Assembly (NCBI GenBank): GCA_910585485.1
Contig: CAJUEZ010000027.1
Coordinates: 1-24,002, forward strand
DNA: 24,002 nucleotides
Direction: 5' to 3'
Source of the DNA: an uncultured Clostridia bacterium
GTDB taxonomy: Bacteria > Bacillota > Clostridia > UBA1381
The position numbers and the translations under genes are program-made. Under the pieces are notes generated by a model. It was not told the DNA's origin, made no database searches, and was given only the letters and a program-made list of their open reading frames with translations. The first letter of the stretch is position 1, and each line of letters opens with the position of its first letter. This document shows positions 1 through 7,616 of this stretch, piece after piece.

Positions 1-19
1 GAAAAAAATCTTATTATGC

Positions 20-50
20 AAAAACGGATAGGCTAAGCTATCCGTTTTTT
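20..50 (-). terminator. Rho-independent terminator after ptsH (bidirectional form)
   Basis: A perfect 12-bp stem (20-31 with 38-49) closes a 6-base loop. It is followed by a T run on the plus strand and also reads out into a T run on the minus strand. It lies just past the ptsH stop codon, so it most likely ends the ptsH transcript. The symmetry means it could also stop a converging transcript from outside the window. Confidence 0.85.
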
Positions 51-58
51 ATATCATA

Positions 59-316
59 TTATAGATTTTCTTTTAAAAATTCTTCTATAGCTTTTGCCGC
101 TTTTCCCTCGTCATCGCCTTCAATCTTAACGTTTATTGTCTGTCCGCATTTAACCCCCAGTCCCATTACCGCGAATATTCTCTTTGCATCTCCTGTCTTT
201 CCGTCTTTTTCAACAGTGATTGACGACTGATATTTAGCCGCTTCCTTTACAAGCACTCCTGCCGGTCTTGCATGAATACCCTGCGGGTCTGTTATTGTGT
301 AATTAAATTCTTTCAT
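59..316 (-). CDS. ptsH: HPr-family phosphocarrier protein
   Basis: This 85-residue protein has the HPr fold pattern and length. The active-site segment GIHARPAG places the phosphorylatable histidine at residue 15, which accepts phosphate from enzyme I (PEP) and passes it to sugar-specific EIIA proteins in the cytoplasm. The start ATG is preceded by AAGGAG at good spacing. The second regulatory segment reads KRIFAVMGLG, with Arg at position 46 where Gram-positive HPr normally carries the Ser46 target of HPr kinase. The usual partner ptsI is not adjacent; the gene stands alone between terminators. The catalytic carrier role is well supported by His15. Classical Ser46-P/CcpA signalling through this copy is not expected from the sequence. 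It could instead be a specialised HPr paralogue. Confidence 0.93.
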   Translation of the reverse strand: MKEFNYTITDPQGIHARPAGVLVKEAAKYQSSITVEKDGKTGDAKRIFAVMGLGVKCGQTINVKIEGDDEGKAAKAIEEFLKENL

Positions 317-334
317 GTTTTATTCTCCTTTATT

Positions 335-348
335 AACGCTTAAGCGTT
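335..348. promoter_or_regulatory. 14-bp perfect palindrome in the ptsH leader
   Basis: The sequence AACGCTTAAGCGTT is a perfect palindrome sitting between the candidate promoter and the ribosome binding site of ptsH. This is a normal location for an operator or for a small mRNA structure. No known regulator can be assigned from the sequence. Confidence 0.4.
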
Positions 349-396
349 CTTTTTAACAGCGCAGACAAGTCTATATCAGGCGCGCTGCTACAAACG

Positions 397-438
397 ATTA
401 TAATATATGTTATAATTATTTTATCCATATTTGTACAA
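397..438 (-). promoter_or_regulatory. Candidate ptsH promoter region
   Basis: On the minus strand TTGTAC (433-438) is followed after 18 bases by TATAAC (409-414). A second, better -10-like TATAAT lies at 397-402 but without a convincing -35. The region is very AT-rich, so chance matches are likely. The placement implies a leader of about 75-90 bases. Confidence 0.35.
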
Positions 439-455
439 AATAGTCACGCGAAAAT

Positions 456-482
456 AAAAAAGAGCAATCTTTCGATTACCCT
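456..482 (-). terminator. Terminator after hydE
   Basis: On the minus strand a 9-bp stem (with two G-U pairs) closes a GAAA tetraloop and is followed by a run of six T residues. It starts 14 bases past the hydE stop codon. It separates the mannosyltransferase-fumarase-hydE unit from ptsH. Confidence 0.8.
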
Positions 483-495
483 TTAATCATCATTT

Positions 496-1512
496 TCAGT
501 TCATAAGCGAGTCTCCCCGACCCATATCCATTGTATAACCTGCGCGTTCAATACGTTCTTTTAAACTCATTATAGACTGCGCCGCCTCATCACCCGAACA
601 AATTTTATTGTCATAAAGCGCATAGTCCTTGCGAGTGTCAGCAGGTGATAAGTTAGGCATTACAACATTTGCTCCCGCGCTAAATCCCTTTTCACGTCCC
701 ATAGGGTCAATAGTACCCAGAGCCGTTGTTGACGGAAGCAAAACCTTTGGGAGCATTATCCTTACAAGTGATAACATCGTCAGAGTAAGTTCAAGAGTTC
801 CGCCTGTTTTATCCGCAAACGGACTGTCTTTTTGCGGAATAAACGGACCTATACCCACCATATGCGGCTGAAGTTCCTTTATAAACAACAAATCCTCGGC
901 AAGTGTCTCGCTCGTCTGATACGGAGAACCCACCATAAAACCCGCGCCAACCTGATAACCAAGTTCACGGAGAGTATAAAGACAATTTTTACGGTTTTCA
1001 AGCGACATGCTATCGGGGTGCAGTTTGTTATAGTGCGCGTCGTTAGCAGTCTCGTGACGAAGCAAATATCTGTCCGCGCCCGCGTCCTTATACGCTTTAT
1101 AACTCTCTTTTGACTTTTCGCCTATAGATAAAGTCACAGCGCAATCAGGGTATTTGTGTTTTATATCTCCTATTATATCGCATAATATTTCATCCGTAAA
1201 ATATCCGTCCTCGCCACCTTGAAGAACATAGGTATTAAACCCCAGTCTGTCCCCCTCATCGCAGCACTCTAAAATTTGCTCCTTAGTGAGCCTGTATCTG
1301 CGCGCCGCGGTATTTCCGGCGCGGATACCGCAATAATAACAGTTATTTTTGCAATAATTTGTAAACTCTATAAGTCCTCTGACAAAAATCCGTTTTCCAT
1401 AATATTTATCACGCGTCTTGGCAGCGGCTTCCAAAAGTTCTCTCGATGGATTTCCCTTATTATCTTCTATTATGCCAACTATTTCTTTTTTGGTCATCGA
1501 TTGTATATCCAT
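496..1512 (-). CDS. hydE: [FeFe]-hydrogenase H-cluster radical SAM maturase HydE
   Basis: The 338-residue protein carries the radical SAM signature CX3CX2C (Cys54, Cys58, Cys61) in the context FTNYCKNNCYYCGIR. Further HydE/BioB-like motifs follow, including LQGGED and the GSPYQT / GPFIP segments. HydE acts with HydG and HydF to build the diiron subcluster of [FeFe]-hydrogenase, handling the HydG-derived iron-cysteine intermediate. Its presence implies an [FeFe]-hydrogenase elsewhere in the genome; hydF and hydG are not in this window. The C-terminal part has only one Cys (KICSG), so the optional second CX7CX2C cluster site seen in some HydE proteins is absent. The start ATG has an AGAGGT ribosome site inside the end of the fumarase gene, and the 10-base gap indicates cotranscription with it. 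Confidence 0.92.
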   Translation of the reverse strand: MDIQSMTKKEIVGIIEDNKGNPSRELLEAAAKTRDKYYGKRIFVRGLIEFTNYCKNNCYYCGIRAGNTAARRYRLTKEQILECCDEGDRLGFNTYVLQGGEDGYFTDEILCDIIGDIKHKYPDCAVTLSIGEKSKESYKAYKDAGADRYLLRHETANDAHYNKLHPDSMSLENRKNCLYTLRELGYQVGAGFMVGSPYQTSETLAEDLLFIKELQPHMVGIGPFIPQKDSPFADKTGGTLELTLTMLSLVRIMLPKVLLPSTTALGTIDPMGREKGFSAGANVVMPNLSPADTRKDYALYDNKICSGDEAAQSIMSLKERIERAGYTMDMGRGDSLMN

Positions 1513-1522
1513 GTATTACCTC

Positions 1523-2365
1523 TTATATTACAGATACGGCATGACGCGTCGCATGACAATTTACATTCACCGCCACCGGAAGTCCGGCTATATGCGTGGG
1601 ATAAATCTCAATGTTGACAGCGAGCGCGGTTGTCGTGCCTCCCATTCCTTGTGGTCCAATTCCAAGCTTGTTTATTTTTTCCAAGAGTGTTTTCTCCATG
1701 TCAGCGTAAAACGGGTTTGTATTTGAAATGTTTATATCACGCGTAAGCGCTTTTTTCGCTATTTGAGCCGCTTTATCCATAGTTCCTCCGATACCTACTC
1801 CTATAACCATAGGCGGACACGGATTTGCTCCCGCTTTTCTGACAGTTTCTATGACAAAATCAATTACGCCGTCTACTCCGTCTGAGGGATTAAGCATTTT
1901 TAATCCGCTTTTATTTTCACTTCCGAAACCTTTCGGAGCAAAGGTAATCTTTATTTTATCACCCTTCACAAAGTCATAATAAATAACGGCGGGAGTATTG
2001 TCTTTCGTGTTTACTCTCTTTAACGGGTCGCAAACAACCGATTTTCTGAGATACCCCTCAGTATATCCCAATGAAACTCCTTTGTTGATAGCATCAGTAA
2101 TTGTATCGCCTTCAACAAACACTTCACTGCCTATTTCAACAAAGAAAACTGCCATTCCTGTATCCTGACATATAGGCACTTCTTTTTCATGCGCGATTTC
2201 GGCATTCTTTAAAAGATTGTTTAAAACACCTTTCGATATATCGGATTTTTCAGTTTTTACACTGTTTTCAAGCGCGCATTTTATATCACTATTTATATGA
2301 CAATTAGCTTTTATGCACATATCACGCACTGTTTTTGTTATCTCTTCTGAATTTATAATACGCAT
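1523..2365 (-). CDS. fumA: Fumarate hydratase class I, alpha (N-terminal) subunit
   Basis: This 280-residue protein matches the catalytic alpha subunit of two-subunit, oxygen-labile class I fumarases and the related L-tartrate dehydratases. It converts fumarate and malate reversibly using a [4Fe-4S] cluster. Visible motifs are CQDTGMAV (Cys66), PKGFGSENKS, NPCPPMVIGVGIGGT (Cys183) and VNCHATRHA (Cys270); the three cysteines are the expected cluster ligands. The beta subunit of roughly 180-200 residues that normally follows directly is not here; hydE follows instead. The ATG is the only reasonable start because an in-frame stop lies 15 bases upstream, but the GGAAGGGAG ribosome site is unusually distant (about 15 bases), which hints at modest translation. 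Tartrate dehydratase alpha is an alternative substrate assignment. Confidence 0.88.
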   Translation of the reverse strand: MRIINSEEITKTVRDMCIKANCHINSDIKCALENSVKTEKSDISKGVLNNLLKNAEIAHEKEVPICQDTGMAVFFVEIGSEVFVEGDTITDAINKGVSLGYTEGYLRKSVVCDPLKRVNTKDNTPAVIYYDFVKGDKIKITFAPKGFGSENKSGLKMLNPSDGVDGVIDFVIETVRKAGANPCPPMVIGVGIGGTMDKAAQIAKKALTRDINISNTNPFYADMEKTLLEKINKLGIGPQGMGGTTTALAVNIEIYPTHIAGLPVAVNVNCHATRHAVSVI

Positions 2366-2393
2366 AATTGTATTAATTTACTCCCTTCCAATA

Positions 2394-5300
2394 TTACAAC
2401 AGTACCCATGAATTAAACCACTTAAGAAAATCCTTCGCGTAATCAATCTCGCAAGGCTGTCCCGAAATCACCGGATAAAACATGACAAACAGCACTATTA
2501 CAAGCAACACATATCCGCACACGGCGCATACAAGGGCTTTTTTATTCTTTGCGTTGTCGTATAGATTCTTTATCGCATAACCTATCATCAGCACGATAAA
2601 CGGCACACACGGGAAGTAATGATATATAAATGTAAGCCTTCTGACAAAAATCCACGGCAAAAGCTGCGCCATATATGAAATAACCAAGAAAAGTGAATTT
2701 TTATCTTTCTTCGCAATCATTAGATATACCATGTACACAAAAGCCGGCACTCCCATCCACCATACCAACGGATTTCCAAAAGCGCTTATTCCCTCTTTCA
2801 AAGTGCTCGAAACAGTTCCGGAATAATACCATATCGGTCTCTTCATCAATATCCACTCGTACCAGTTTGATGAATACGGGTGCTCCGCAACAAGTCCCGA
2901 ATGGTATTTTATCATTTCCGGCTGATTATCTATAAAACTCTTAAATCCATAATAACCGTGCACCGAATCAGGCGCTTTCATATAAGGTATATATGAAATA
3001 TAATAAATCACAGCCGGCACTATAACAAAGAAAATCACACACCATATTATTGTTTTCAGCGTATATTTTTCTATGCTATCCTTAAACTTTTTATCATTTT
3101 TCTGCAAACACGCGTATTTGTAATCTTTGTATTTCCTGCAAAACGCAATAATCCACAGCGGCAGCAGTCCAAACACAGCCGCATATACTCCGGTCCATTT
3201 ACTTGCTATGCCAAGCCCCATAGATATTCCGCATAGCGCAAGCACCGCAAAATCCTTCTTATACGATGTTTCATAAATACTCGTACTGTAATACTTATAC
3301 ATAAAGTAATACATTAATATAATGAAAAACGTTACATAGACATCGATTGTGGCAATTCTTGTCTGAGCGAAGTGCATGAAATCGAACGTCAGAAGAAGAC
3401 ACGTTACAGCGGCAATCCATGGCTTCTTCATCATTTTCTTAGCGAACAGATATATAAGCGGAATCATCATTATTCCAAATACTGTGCCCGCTATTCTCCA
3501 ACCGAACGGGTTCATTCCGAACAGCTTGATACCTGCCGCGATAAACACCTTTCCAAGCGGAGGATGCGTCCACTCATACGCTGAAAGTCCGTGTAAAAAT
3601 TCATAGCCTGTGCGGGCATGATATATTTCATCAAAATATGTTCCGTTTCTAAAGCTTGATCTTTCAGGTATTTCGTCCTGCTCGTCAAACAGAGCCGCCG
3701 CTTCTTTAGGCTCGGACGACACAGGAGTTATAACGTTTCCGTCCCTGTCAAGCACAGCGATTTCTTTTACCGACAAATCAGAATCGTCTGTATCAAGAGT
3801 TATATATCTTGCCTTCGCGGACATTGATTCCTCATTCCAGTAGAATACCGCGCCTTCTGCCAAATTCTCAGAAGCTATGACACGATTATAATTGTCTTTT
3901 GCCGTTATTTTAAGAGTTCTGCTGCTATTCAACTCATAAGAGCCAAGGAAGAATTTGATTTCGCTTATTTGCTGCTCGCTTCCAAGATCGATTGTCGCGG
4001 CGGCATCAGATACCATATACTCTGTTTCGGGAGCATGATTATCACCAAGGTCATACAGCGCCACACATGAATAAATAACAGTAATTGCCGCCATTATTAT
4101 AATATCAATTCTCGTAATCTTAGGCAATACGGCGCTTAATTTCTTCTTTTCCGCATTCCCGGTCGTTTTATTATTTGAAATCTGTTTATTTGATTTGCTT
4201 TGTTTCAATTTCTTTTGCTTCTCGCTTTCAACATTGATAATCAGTTCATTATTAGCATACAGCCTTTGAGCGCAGTATATTATATATACCACTAACGCTA
4301 AATTTAATATCGAGGCATATATTATATGCGGCGACTGAAAATACGCGTTCATGTCCTTCTCGTACACAAACAGTACCCATGCCGCGTTAATCAACTGTGA
4401 CATCGTTACGGCAATATACATTATAAAATTATGTTTATTTCCTGCCCAAACAATCGCCGCAAGCAGCAGTACCATTGCCGGGAACGCATATCGCTCGTGC
4501 ATCTTTGTCGAGAACATGTATGTGAAAAATACAAGTATCGCGCCCACGAAATAAAACTTTGACGGATGTTTGCTCTTAAAGAACAGGTATATTGAATAAG
4601 CAACAATCGCCGCAAGCAACAAATAACCTATGATATTATCAATCTTTATTAAATCAGCCCAGTTTTTGCCTATAGCTCCCCACAAATTAAAAGCATTTAC
4701 CGTGCAATGCTGATAAGACTGAAGTGTCAGCTTATACTGTTCAAACACGTTTCCTATTCCAAACGGTAAAGCCAACATAAAAATCGCCGCTATAGCAATT
4801 AGTCCTCCGACAAGATTTTTCCAAAACTTTTCCCATGTAAAATCACGCAAAAACACATTTTCCACTATCCCCGCAATAAGCACCGGAGTTAGAATAAATG
4901 CCTGCGGCTTTATAAGTATACAAGCGGCAAAAGAAAAATATGAAGCAATCATCTTATTTTCGCTTATCAGATATATCATAAGCAAAATTAAAAACGTGTA
5001 TACCGCGTCAACCTGTCCCCACAAGGAACAATTTAGCACAGCCGCCGGATTAAACAAATACAATGAGGCTATCATTGTTGAGATACCATCTGAAAACTTT
5101 TTCTTTGCGATTTTATATATCAAAAGTCCGGCGAGTATATCACATATCATAGCCGGCAGCTTTATTAAAACATACAATAATTTACTCTCAAGAATTGAGA
5201 ACAGATTTCTCACCGCGCCTATTATATAAAGCACATACATATATCCAGGCGGATAATCATGAAAACCCGAACTTGAATAGAAGTTCCCTATCCCATTTTT

Positions 5301-5537
5301 AAATATGCTGTCTGACCATCCAATAAAACACGTCATATCCGTTGAATGACCCTTATAACACGCTCCCAGAATGATTCTGATTATAAGAGCCACAGCTGCC
5401 GCTATCACTATATTGCATACATTTGACGCTTCTTTCTTATTCGGCATTCTTTTATTCATCGCCGGATAAAGATAATAATTCCAAACAGCGTAAGCTATAA
5501 CGCAAAAAATAAAAACTATCAATAAGATTTCAAGCAT
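2394..5537 (-). CDS. Fused GT-C glycosyltransferase / protein O-mannosyltransferase (GT39)
   Basis: This 1047-residue polytopic membrane protein has two GT-C-like halves. Residues 1-430 form a multispan domain with an Asp in HSTDMTCF (about 67), HDYPPGY (93-99) and KMHERY (345-350), resembling Gpi18/GT-C mannosyltransferases. Residues 437-470 are a lysine-rich cytoplasmic linker. After one membrane span (476-495) comes a soluble region of about 110 residues (500-605) with alternating hydrophobic strands, looking like a discoidin-type beta-sandwich. Residues 630-1047 are a GT39/PMT domain with DEIYHARTGYEFLHG and EWTHPPLGK, and a YHY motif near the end. PMT enzymes transfer mannose from a polyprenyl-phosphate carrier to Ser/Thr of exported proteins. 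Donor and targets are inferred only. The start is set by GAGGTG eight bases upstream. It heads the unit with the fumarase and hydE genes (28-base gap). Confidence 0.85.
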   Translation of the reverse strand: MLEILLIVFIFCVIAYAVWNYYLYPAMNKRMPNKKEASNVCNIVIAAAVALIIRIILGACYKGHSTDMTCFIGWSDSIFKNGIGNFYSSSGFHDYPPGYMYVLYIIGAVRNLFSILESKLLYVLIKLPAMICDILAGLLIYKIAKKKFSDGISTMIASLYLFNPAAVLNCSLWGQVDAVYTFLILLMIYLISENKMIASYFSFAACILIKPQAFILTPVLIAGIVENVFLRDFTWEKFWKNLVGGLIAIAAIFMLALPFGIGNVFEQYKLTLQSYQHCTVNAFNLWGAIGKNWADLIKIDNIIGYLLLAAIVAYSIYLFFKSKHPSKFYFVGAILVFFTYMFSTKMHERYAFPAMVLLLAAIVWAGNKHNFIMYIAVTMSQLINAAWVLFVYEKDMNAYFQSPHIIYASILNLALVVYIIYCAQRLYANNELIINVESEKQKKLKQSKSNKQISNNKTTGNAEKKKLSAVLPKITRIDIIIMAAITVIYSCVALYDLGDNHAPETEYMVSDAAATIDLGSEQQISEIKFFLGSYELNSSRTLKITAKDNYNRVIASENLAEGAVFYWNEESMSAKARYITLDTDDSDLSVKEIAVLDRDGNVITPVSSEPKEAAALFDEQDEIPERSSFRNGTYFDEIYHARTGYEFLHGLSAYEWTHPPLGKVFIAAGIKLFGMNPFGWRIAGTVFGIMMIPLIYLFAKKMMKKPWIAAVTCLLLTFDFMHFAQTRIATIDVYVTFFIILMYYFMYKYYSTSIYETSYKKDFAVLALCGISMGLGIASKWTGVYAAVFGLLPLWIIAFCRKYKDYKYACLQKNDKKFKDSIEKYTLKTIIWCVIFFVIVPAVIYYISYIPYMKAPDSVHGYYGFKSFIDNQPEMIKYHSGLVAEHPYSSNWYEWILMKRPIWYYSGTVSSTLKEGISAFGNPLVWWMGVPAFVYMVYLMIAKKDKNSLFLVISYMAQLLPWIFVRRLTFIYHYFPCVPFIVLMIGYAIKNLYDNAKNKKALVCAVCGYVLLVIVLFVMFYPVISGQPCEIDYAKDFLKWFNSWVLL

Positions 5538-5576
5538 TAAATTTTCACCTCAAATTGTAATATATTCTAAATTAAT

Positions 5577-5605
5577 ATTTTACTATATATTTTTCCATTT
5601 ATCAA
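5577..5605 (-). promoter_or_regulatory. Promoter of the mannosyltransferase-fumarase-hydE unit
   Basis: On the minus strand TTGATA (5600-5605), a 17-base spacer and TAAAAT (5577-5582) match the sigma-A consensus in five of six positions each. This is about 40 bases upstream of the mannosyltransferase start codon. No other promoter-sized gap exists before the terminator at 456-482. Confidence 0.7.
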
Positions 5606-5614
5606 GTGCCAAAA

Positions 5615-5638
5615 TTCAAAAAAATTTTCAAAAAAATT
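5615..5638 (+). promoter_or_regulatory. Tandem A-tract (UP-element-like) upstream of hpf
   Basis: Two exact back-to-back copies of TTCAAAAAAATT end two bases before the -35 of the hpf promoter. Runs of A in this position are typical of UP elements that bind the RNA polymerase alpha C-terminal domain. The function is inferred from position and composition. Confidence 0.45.
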
Positions 5639-5639
5639 G

Positions 5640-5691
5640 TTTGAACTTTCAAAATTGTGGTATATATATTATATAAGGAGATAATATCTCC
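5640..5691 (+). promoter_or_regulatory. hpf promoter with two dyads
   Basis: TTGAAC (5641-5646), an 18-base spacer and TATATT (5665-5670) form a plausible sigma-A promoter. A dyad TTTGAA-CT-TTCAAA (5640-5653) covers the -35. A second perfect dyad GGAGATA-A-TATCTCC (5677-5691) begins at about the predicted transcription start and would give the mRNA a 5'-terminal hairpin. Either could be an operator. Confidence 0.5.
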
Positions 5692-5716
5692 CGAAAACAT
5701 ACAAGGAGTGAGATTT

Positions 5717-6256
5717 ATGAAGTTCAAAATTATCGGAAGAAGATACGATGTGACAGACAAAATTAAGGATTATGTTGAAAAAAAACTCGGAAAACTCGAC
5801 AAATTCTTTAAGGACGAATCAGAAGCGAGAGTCGTTATTGGAACGATTAAAGACAATGACTATATTGAAGCGACAATTTATTCGACAGGCATGATGTACA
5901 GAGCCGAAGCTTCTGACAGAGAAATCCTGGCGGCGATTGACAAAATCGTTGATGTTATCGAAAGACAGATCAGAAAAAATAAAACTCGTCTTGAAAAGAA
6001 GATTAAGAGAGATGCGACTCTTGACAATATGCTTCTCAGCGGAAGCGAATACACCGGCGGAGAAGAAACCAAAGAGTTTGAAATAGTTAAAACAAAGAGA
6101 TTTACCGTAAAGCCAATGAGCAGCGAAGAGGCTATTTTGCAAATGAATCTTCTCGGACATACTTTCTTTGTATTTAAGAATCAGGAAACCGATGAAATGA
6201 ATATAGTATATAAGAGAAAAGACGGTAAATATGCTATTATAGAATCAATAGAATAA
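5717..6256 (+). CDS. hpf: Ribosome hibernation promoting factor, long form
   Basis: The 179-residue protein has the two-domain layout of long HPF (YvyD-type). Residues 1-100 are the beta-alpha-beta RaiA/HPF ribosome-binding domain, starting MKFKIIGRRYDVTDKIKDYV and ending in basic helix KNKTRLEKKIKR. A linker of about 25 residues follows. The C-terminal dimerisation domain spans about 125-179 and includes KRFTVKPMSSEEAI and LGHTFFVF. Long HPF binds the decoding region of the 30S subunit and joins two 70S ribosomes into inactive 100S dimers in slow growth. I chose ATG 5717 because AAGGAG lies eight bases upstream; a longer GTG-started reading frame from 5657 begins inside the promoter and has no ribosome site. 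The gene is monocistronic with its own terminator. Confidence 0.95.
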   Translation: MKFKIIGRRYDVTDKIKDYVEKKLGKLDKFFKDESEARVVIGTIKDNDYIEATIYSTGMMYRAEASDREILAAIDKIVDVIERQIRKNKTRLEKKIKRDATLDNMLLSGSEYTGGEETKEFEIVKTKRFTVKPMSSEEAILQMNLLGHTFFVFKNQETDEMNIVYKRKDGKYAIIESIE

Positions 6257-6268
6257 ACGAATTTACGT

Positions 6269-6299
6269 ATAAAGGCGGAGTATTCCGCCTTTATATTTT
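6269..6299 (+). terminator. Terminator of hpf
   Basis: An 11-bp perfect stem (6269-6279 with 6284-6294) with a GTAT loop is followed by ATTTT. It lies 13 bases after the hpf stop codon. Confidence 0.85.
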
Positions 6300-6330
6300 G
6301 TTATGACACGTATTGACATAAATCAAACGT

Positions 6331-6371
6331 TTAACAACAAGACAGACGGTTACAAATAAACCGCCTGTCTT
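6331..6371 (-). terminator. Hairpin terminator at the end of the dcw-hisS operon
   Basis: On the minus strand a 13-bp stem (one G-U pair; arms 6339-6351 and 6359-6371) follows the hisS stop codon. It is followed by a weak T-rich tail (TTGTTGTT). It faces the hpf terminator, so this is a convergent transcription boundary. Strength is uncertain because the T tract is interrupted. Confidence 0.65.
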
Positions 6372-6389
6372 TGTCAGAAACTGAGTATG

Positions 6390-7616
6390 TTAACTTTTTA
6401 ACTCTCTGATTTCCTCTCCCGGGAAACAGAACCCGTAGTATCCCTTCACGCTGATTTTATCAAGGAATTTTGATAGTTTTTTAGGTTTCTCATAAATAAC
6501 AACGTCATATTCCTTTCTCATATCACCGGCAGAATTTATCGCTTTTATAATATCTGCCTTGTCGTAAAGCAGCGCAACCTTCTTTTTTGTATCCGGTATT
6601 TTGTAACCCATCTCTGTCAAAAGCGCAAAAATTCGTTCAAATCCTATCGAAAATCCTACCGCCGGTATGTTTTCACCTGTAAATTTTCCAATCAGGTTAT
6701 CATATCTGCCTCCGCCGGAAATCGAACCGCGGAATTTATCGCTGACTATTTCAAAAACAGTTCCCGTATAATATCCCTGACCTCTTACAAGTGAAATATC
6801 AAATTGAATATTATAAGCCCCGCCCGATAATTCCTTAACGGCGTCTATAATAGTCTCTATATCACAAGACACCTCATCCTGACATACTGCTTTAACGCTT
6901 TCCAATGTCAATTCCTGAGATATAATCTCTGAGAATTTTGAAACCGCGCCATTGTCAAATCCTTTTTCAGTAAGTTCGTCAATTACGCCCTGCGCGCCAA
7001 TCTTATCTAACTTATCAAATGTAATACATACGCTGTCAAGCTGATTCTCCTTAAATCCGACACTCGACAAAAGTGTTCTTAAAATTCTTCTGTCATTTAT
7101 TTTAACCGTAAAATCTTTTATATCAAGAGCCAAAAGAGCCTTTGCAGTTGTGTGAATAAGTTCAATTTCAGCTGTTATGGATGAAGAGCCTATTATATCA
7201 ATATCACACTGCACAAATTCGCGAAGTCTGCCCTTTTGCGGTCTTTCCGCGCGATACACCTTATCTATCTGTATACATTTCGCCGGCAAAACAAGCTTTT
7301 CACGGTTATTTGCGTAATAACGCGAAAGCGGAAGCGTGAGGTCATATCTCAGTCCCATATCGCTCAATTCTTTTTCCTCGCCGCTTTCAATCGCTTTTTT
7401 AAGCTTGTCGCCGCGCTTTAAAATTTTGAATATGAGGTTTAAATTATCGCCGCCCTCACTTTTATCAAGGTTTTCTATATCCTCTATCGCCGGAGTCATA
7501 ATACGTTCAAAACCCGCGTCCTGATATATTTCAAGTATTTTATTTTGCAAATAATCACGAAGTCTCGCTTCCTCCGGAAGATAATCATTTGTTCCTTTTA
7601 AAGTTGTAATTTTCAT
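6390..7616 (-). CDS. hisS: Histidine--tRNA ligase, atypical short form
   Basis: This 408-residue class II aminoacyl-tRNA synthetase charges tRNA-His in the cytoplasm. Motif 2 reads YRAERPQKGRLREFVQCD (121-138), the histidyl-specific HisA-type segment LVRGQGYYTGTVFE lies at 276-289, then GGGRYDNLIGKF (301-312) and motif 3 AVGFSIGFERI (319-329). These catalytic motifs argue against HisZ. The N-terminal half has an extended GGDNLNLIFKILKRGD region resembling HisRS of Bacteroidetes or eukaryote type. The C-terminal anticodon-binding part after residue 343 is only about 65 residues, shorter than the usual 90-100, and ends at the strand carrying PGEEIRELKS. I prefer ATG 7616, which shares one base with the murG stop (TGATG) and has AAGGAG seven bases upstream; a TTG one codon earlier is possible. 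It is the last gene of the dcw operon. Confidence 0.85.
   Translation of the reverse strand: MKITTLKGTNDYLPEEARLRDYLQNKILEIYQDAGFERIMTPAIEDIENLDKSEGGDNLNLIFKILKRGDKLKKAIESGEEKELSDMGLRYDLTLPLSRYYANNREKLVLPAKCIQIDKVYRAERPQKGRLREFVQCDIDIIGSSSITAEIELIHTTAKALLALDIKDFTVKINDRRILRTLLSSVGFKENQLDSVCITFDKLDKIGAQGVIDELTEKGFDNGAVSKFSEIISQELTLESVKAVCQDEVSCDIETIIDAVKELSGGAYNIQFDISLVRGQGYYTGTVFEIVSDKFRGSISGGGRYDNLIGKFTGENIPAVGFSIGFERIFALLTEMGYKIPDTKKKVALLYDKADIIKAINSAGDMRKEYDVVIYEKPKKLSKFLDKISVKGYYGFCFPGEEIRELKS

Noticed and set aside
5657..5716. GTG-started 20-residue extension of hpf
   Set aside because: It begins inside the promoter, lacks a ribosome site and adds residues before the family's universal MKFKIIGR-like start.
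6390..7616. Calling the HisRS-like gene hisZ
   Set aside because: HisZ lacks catalytic motifs, whereas RGQGYYTG, motif 2 Arg and motif 3 are all present, and no his biosynthesis genes are nearby.
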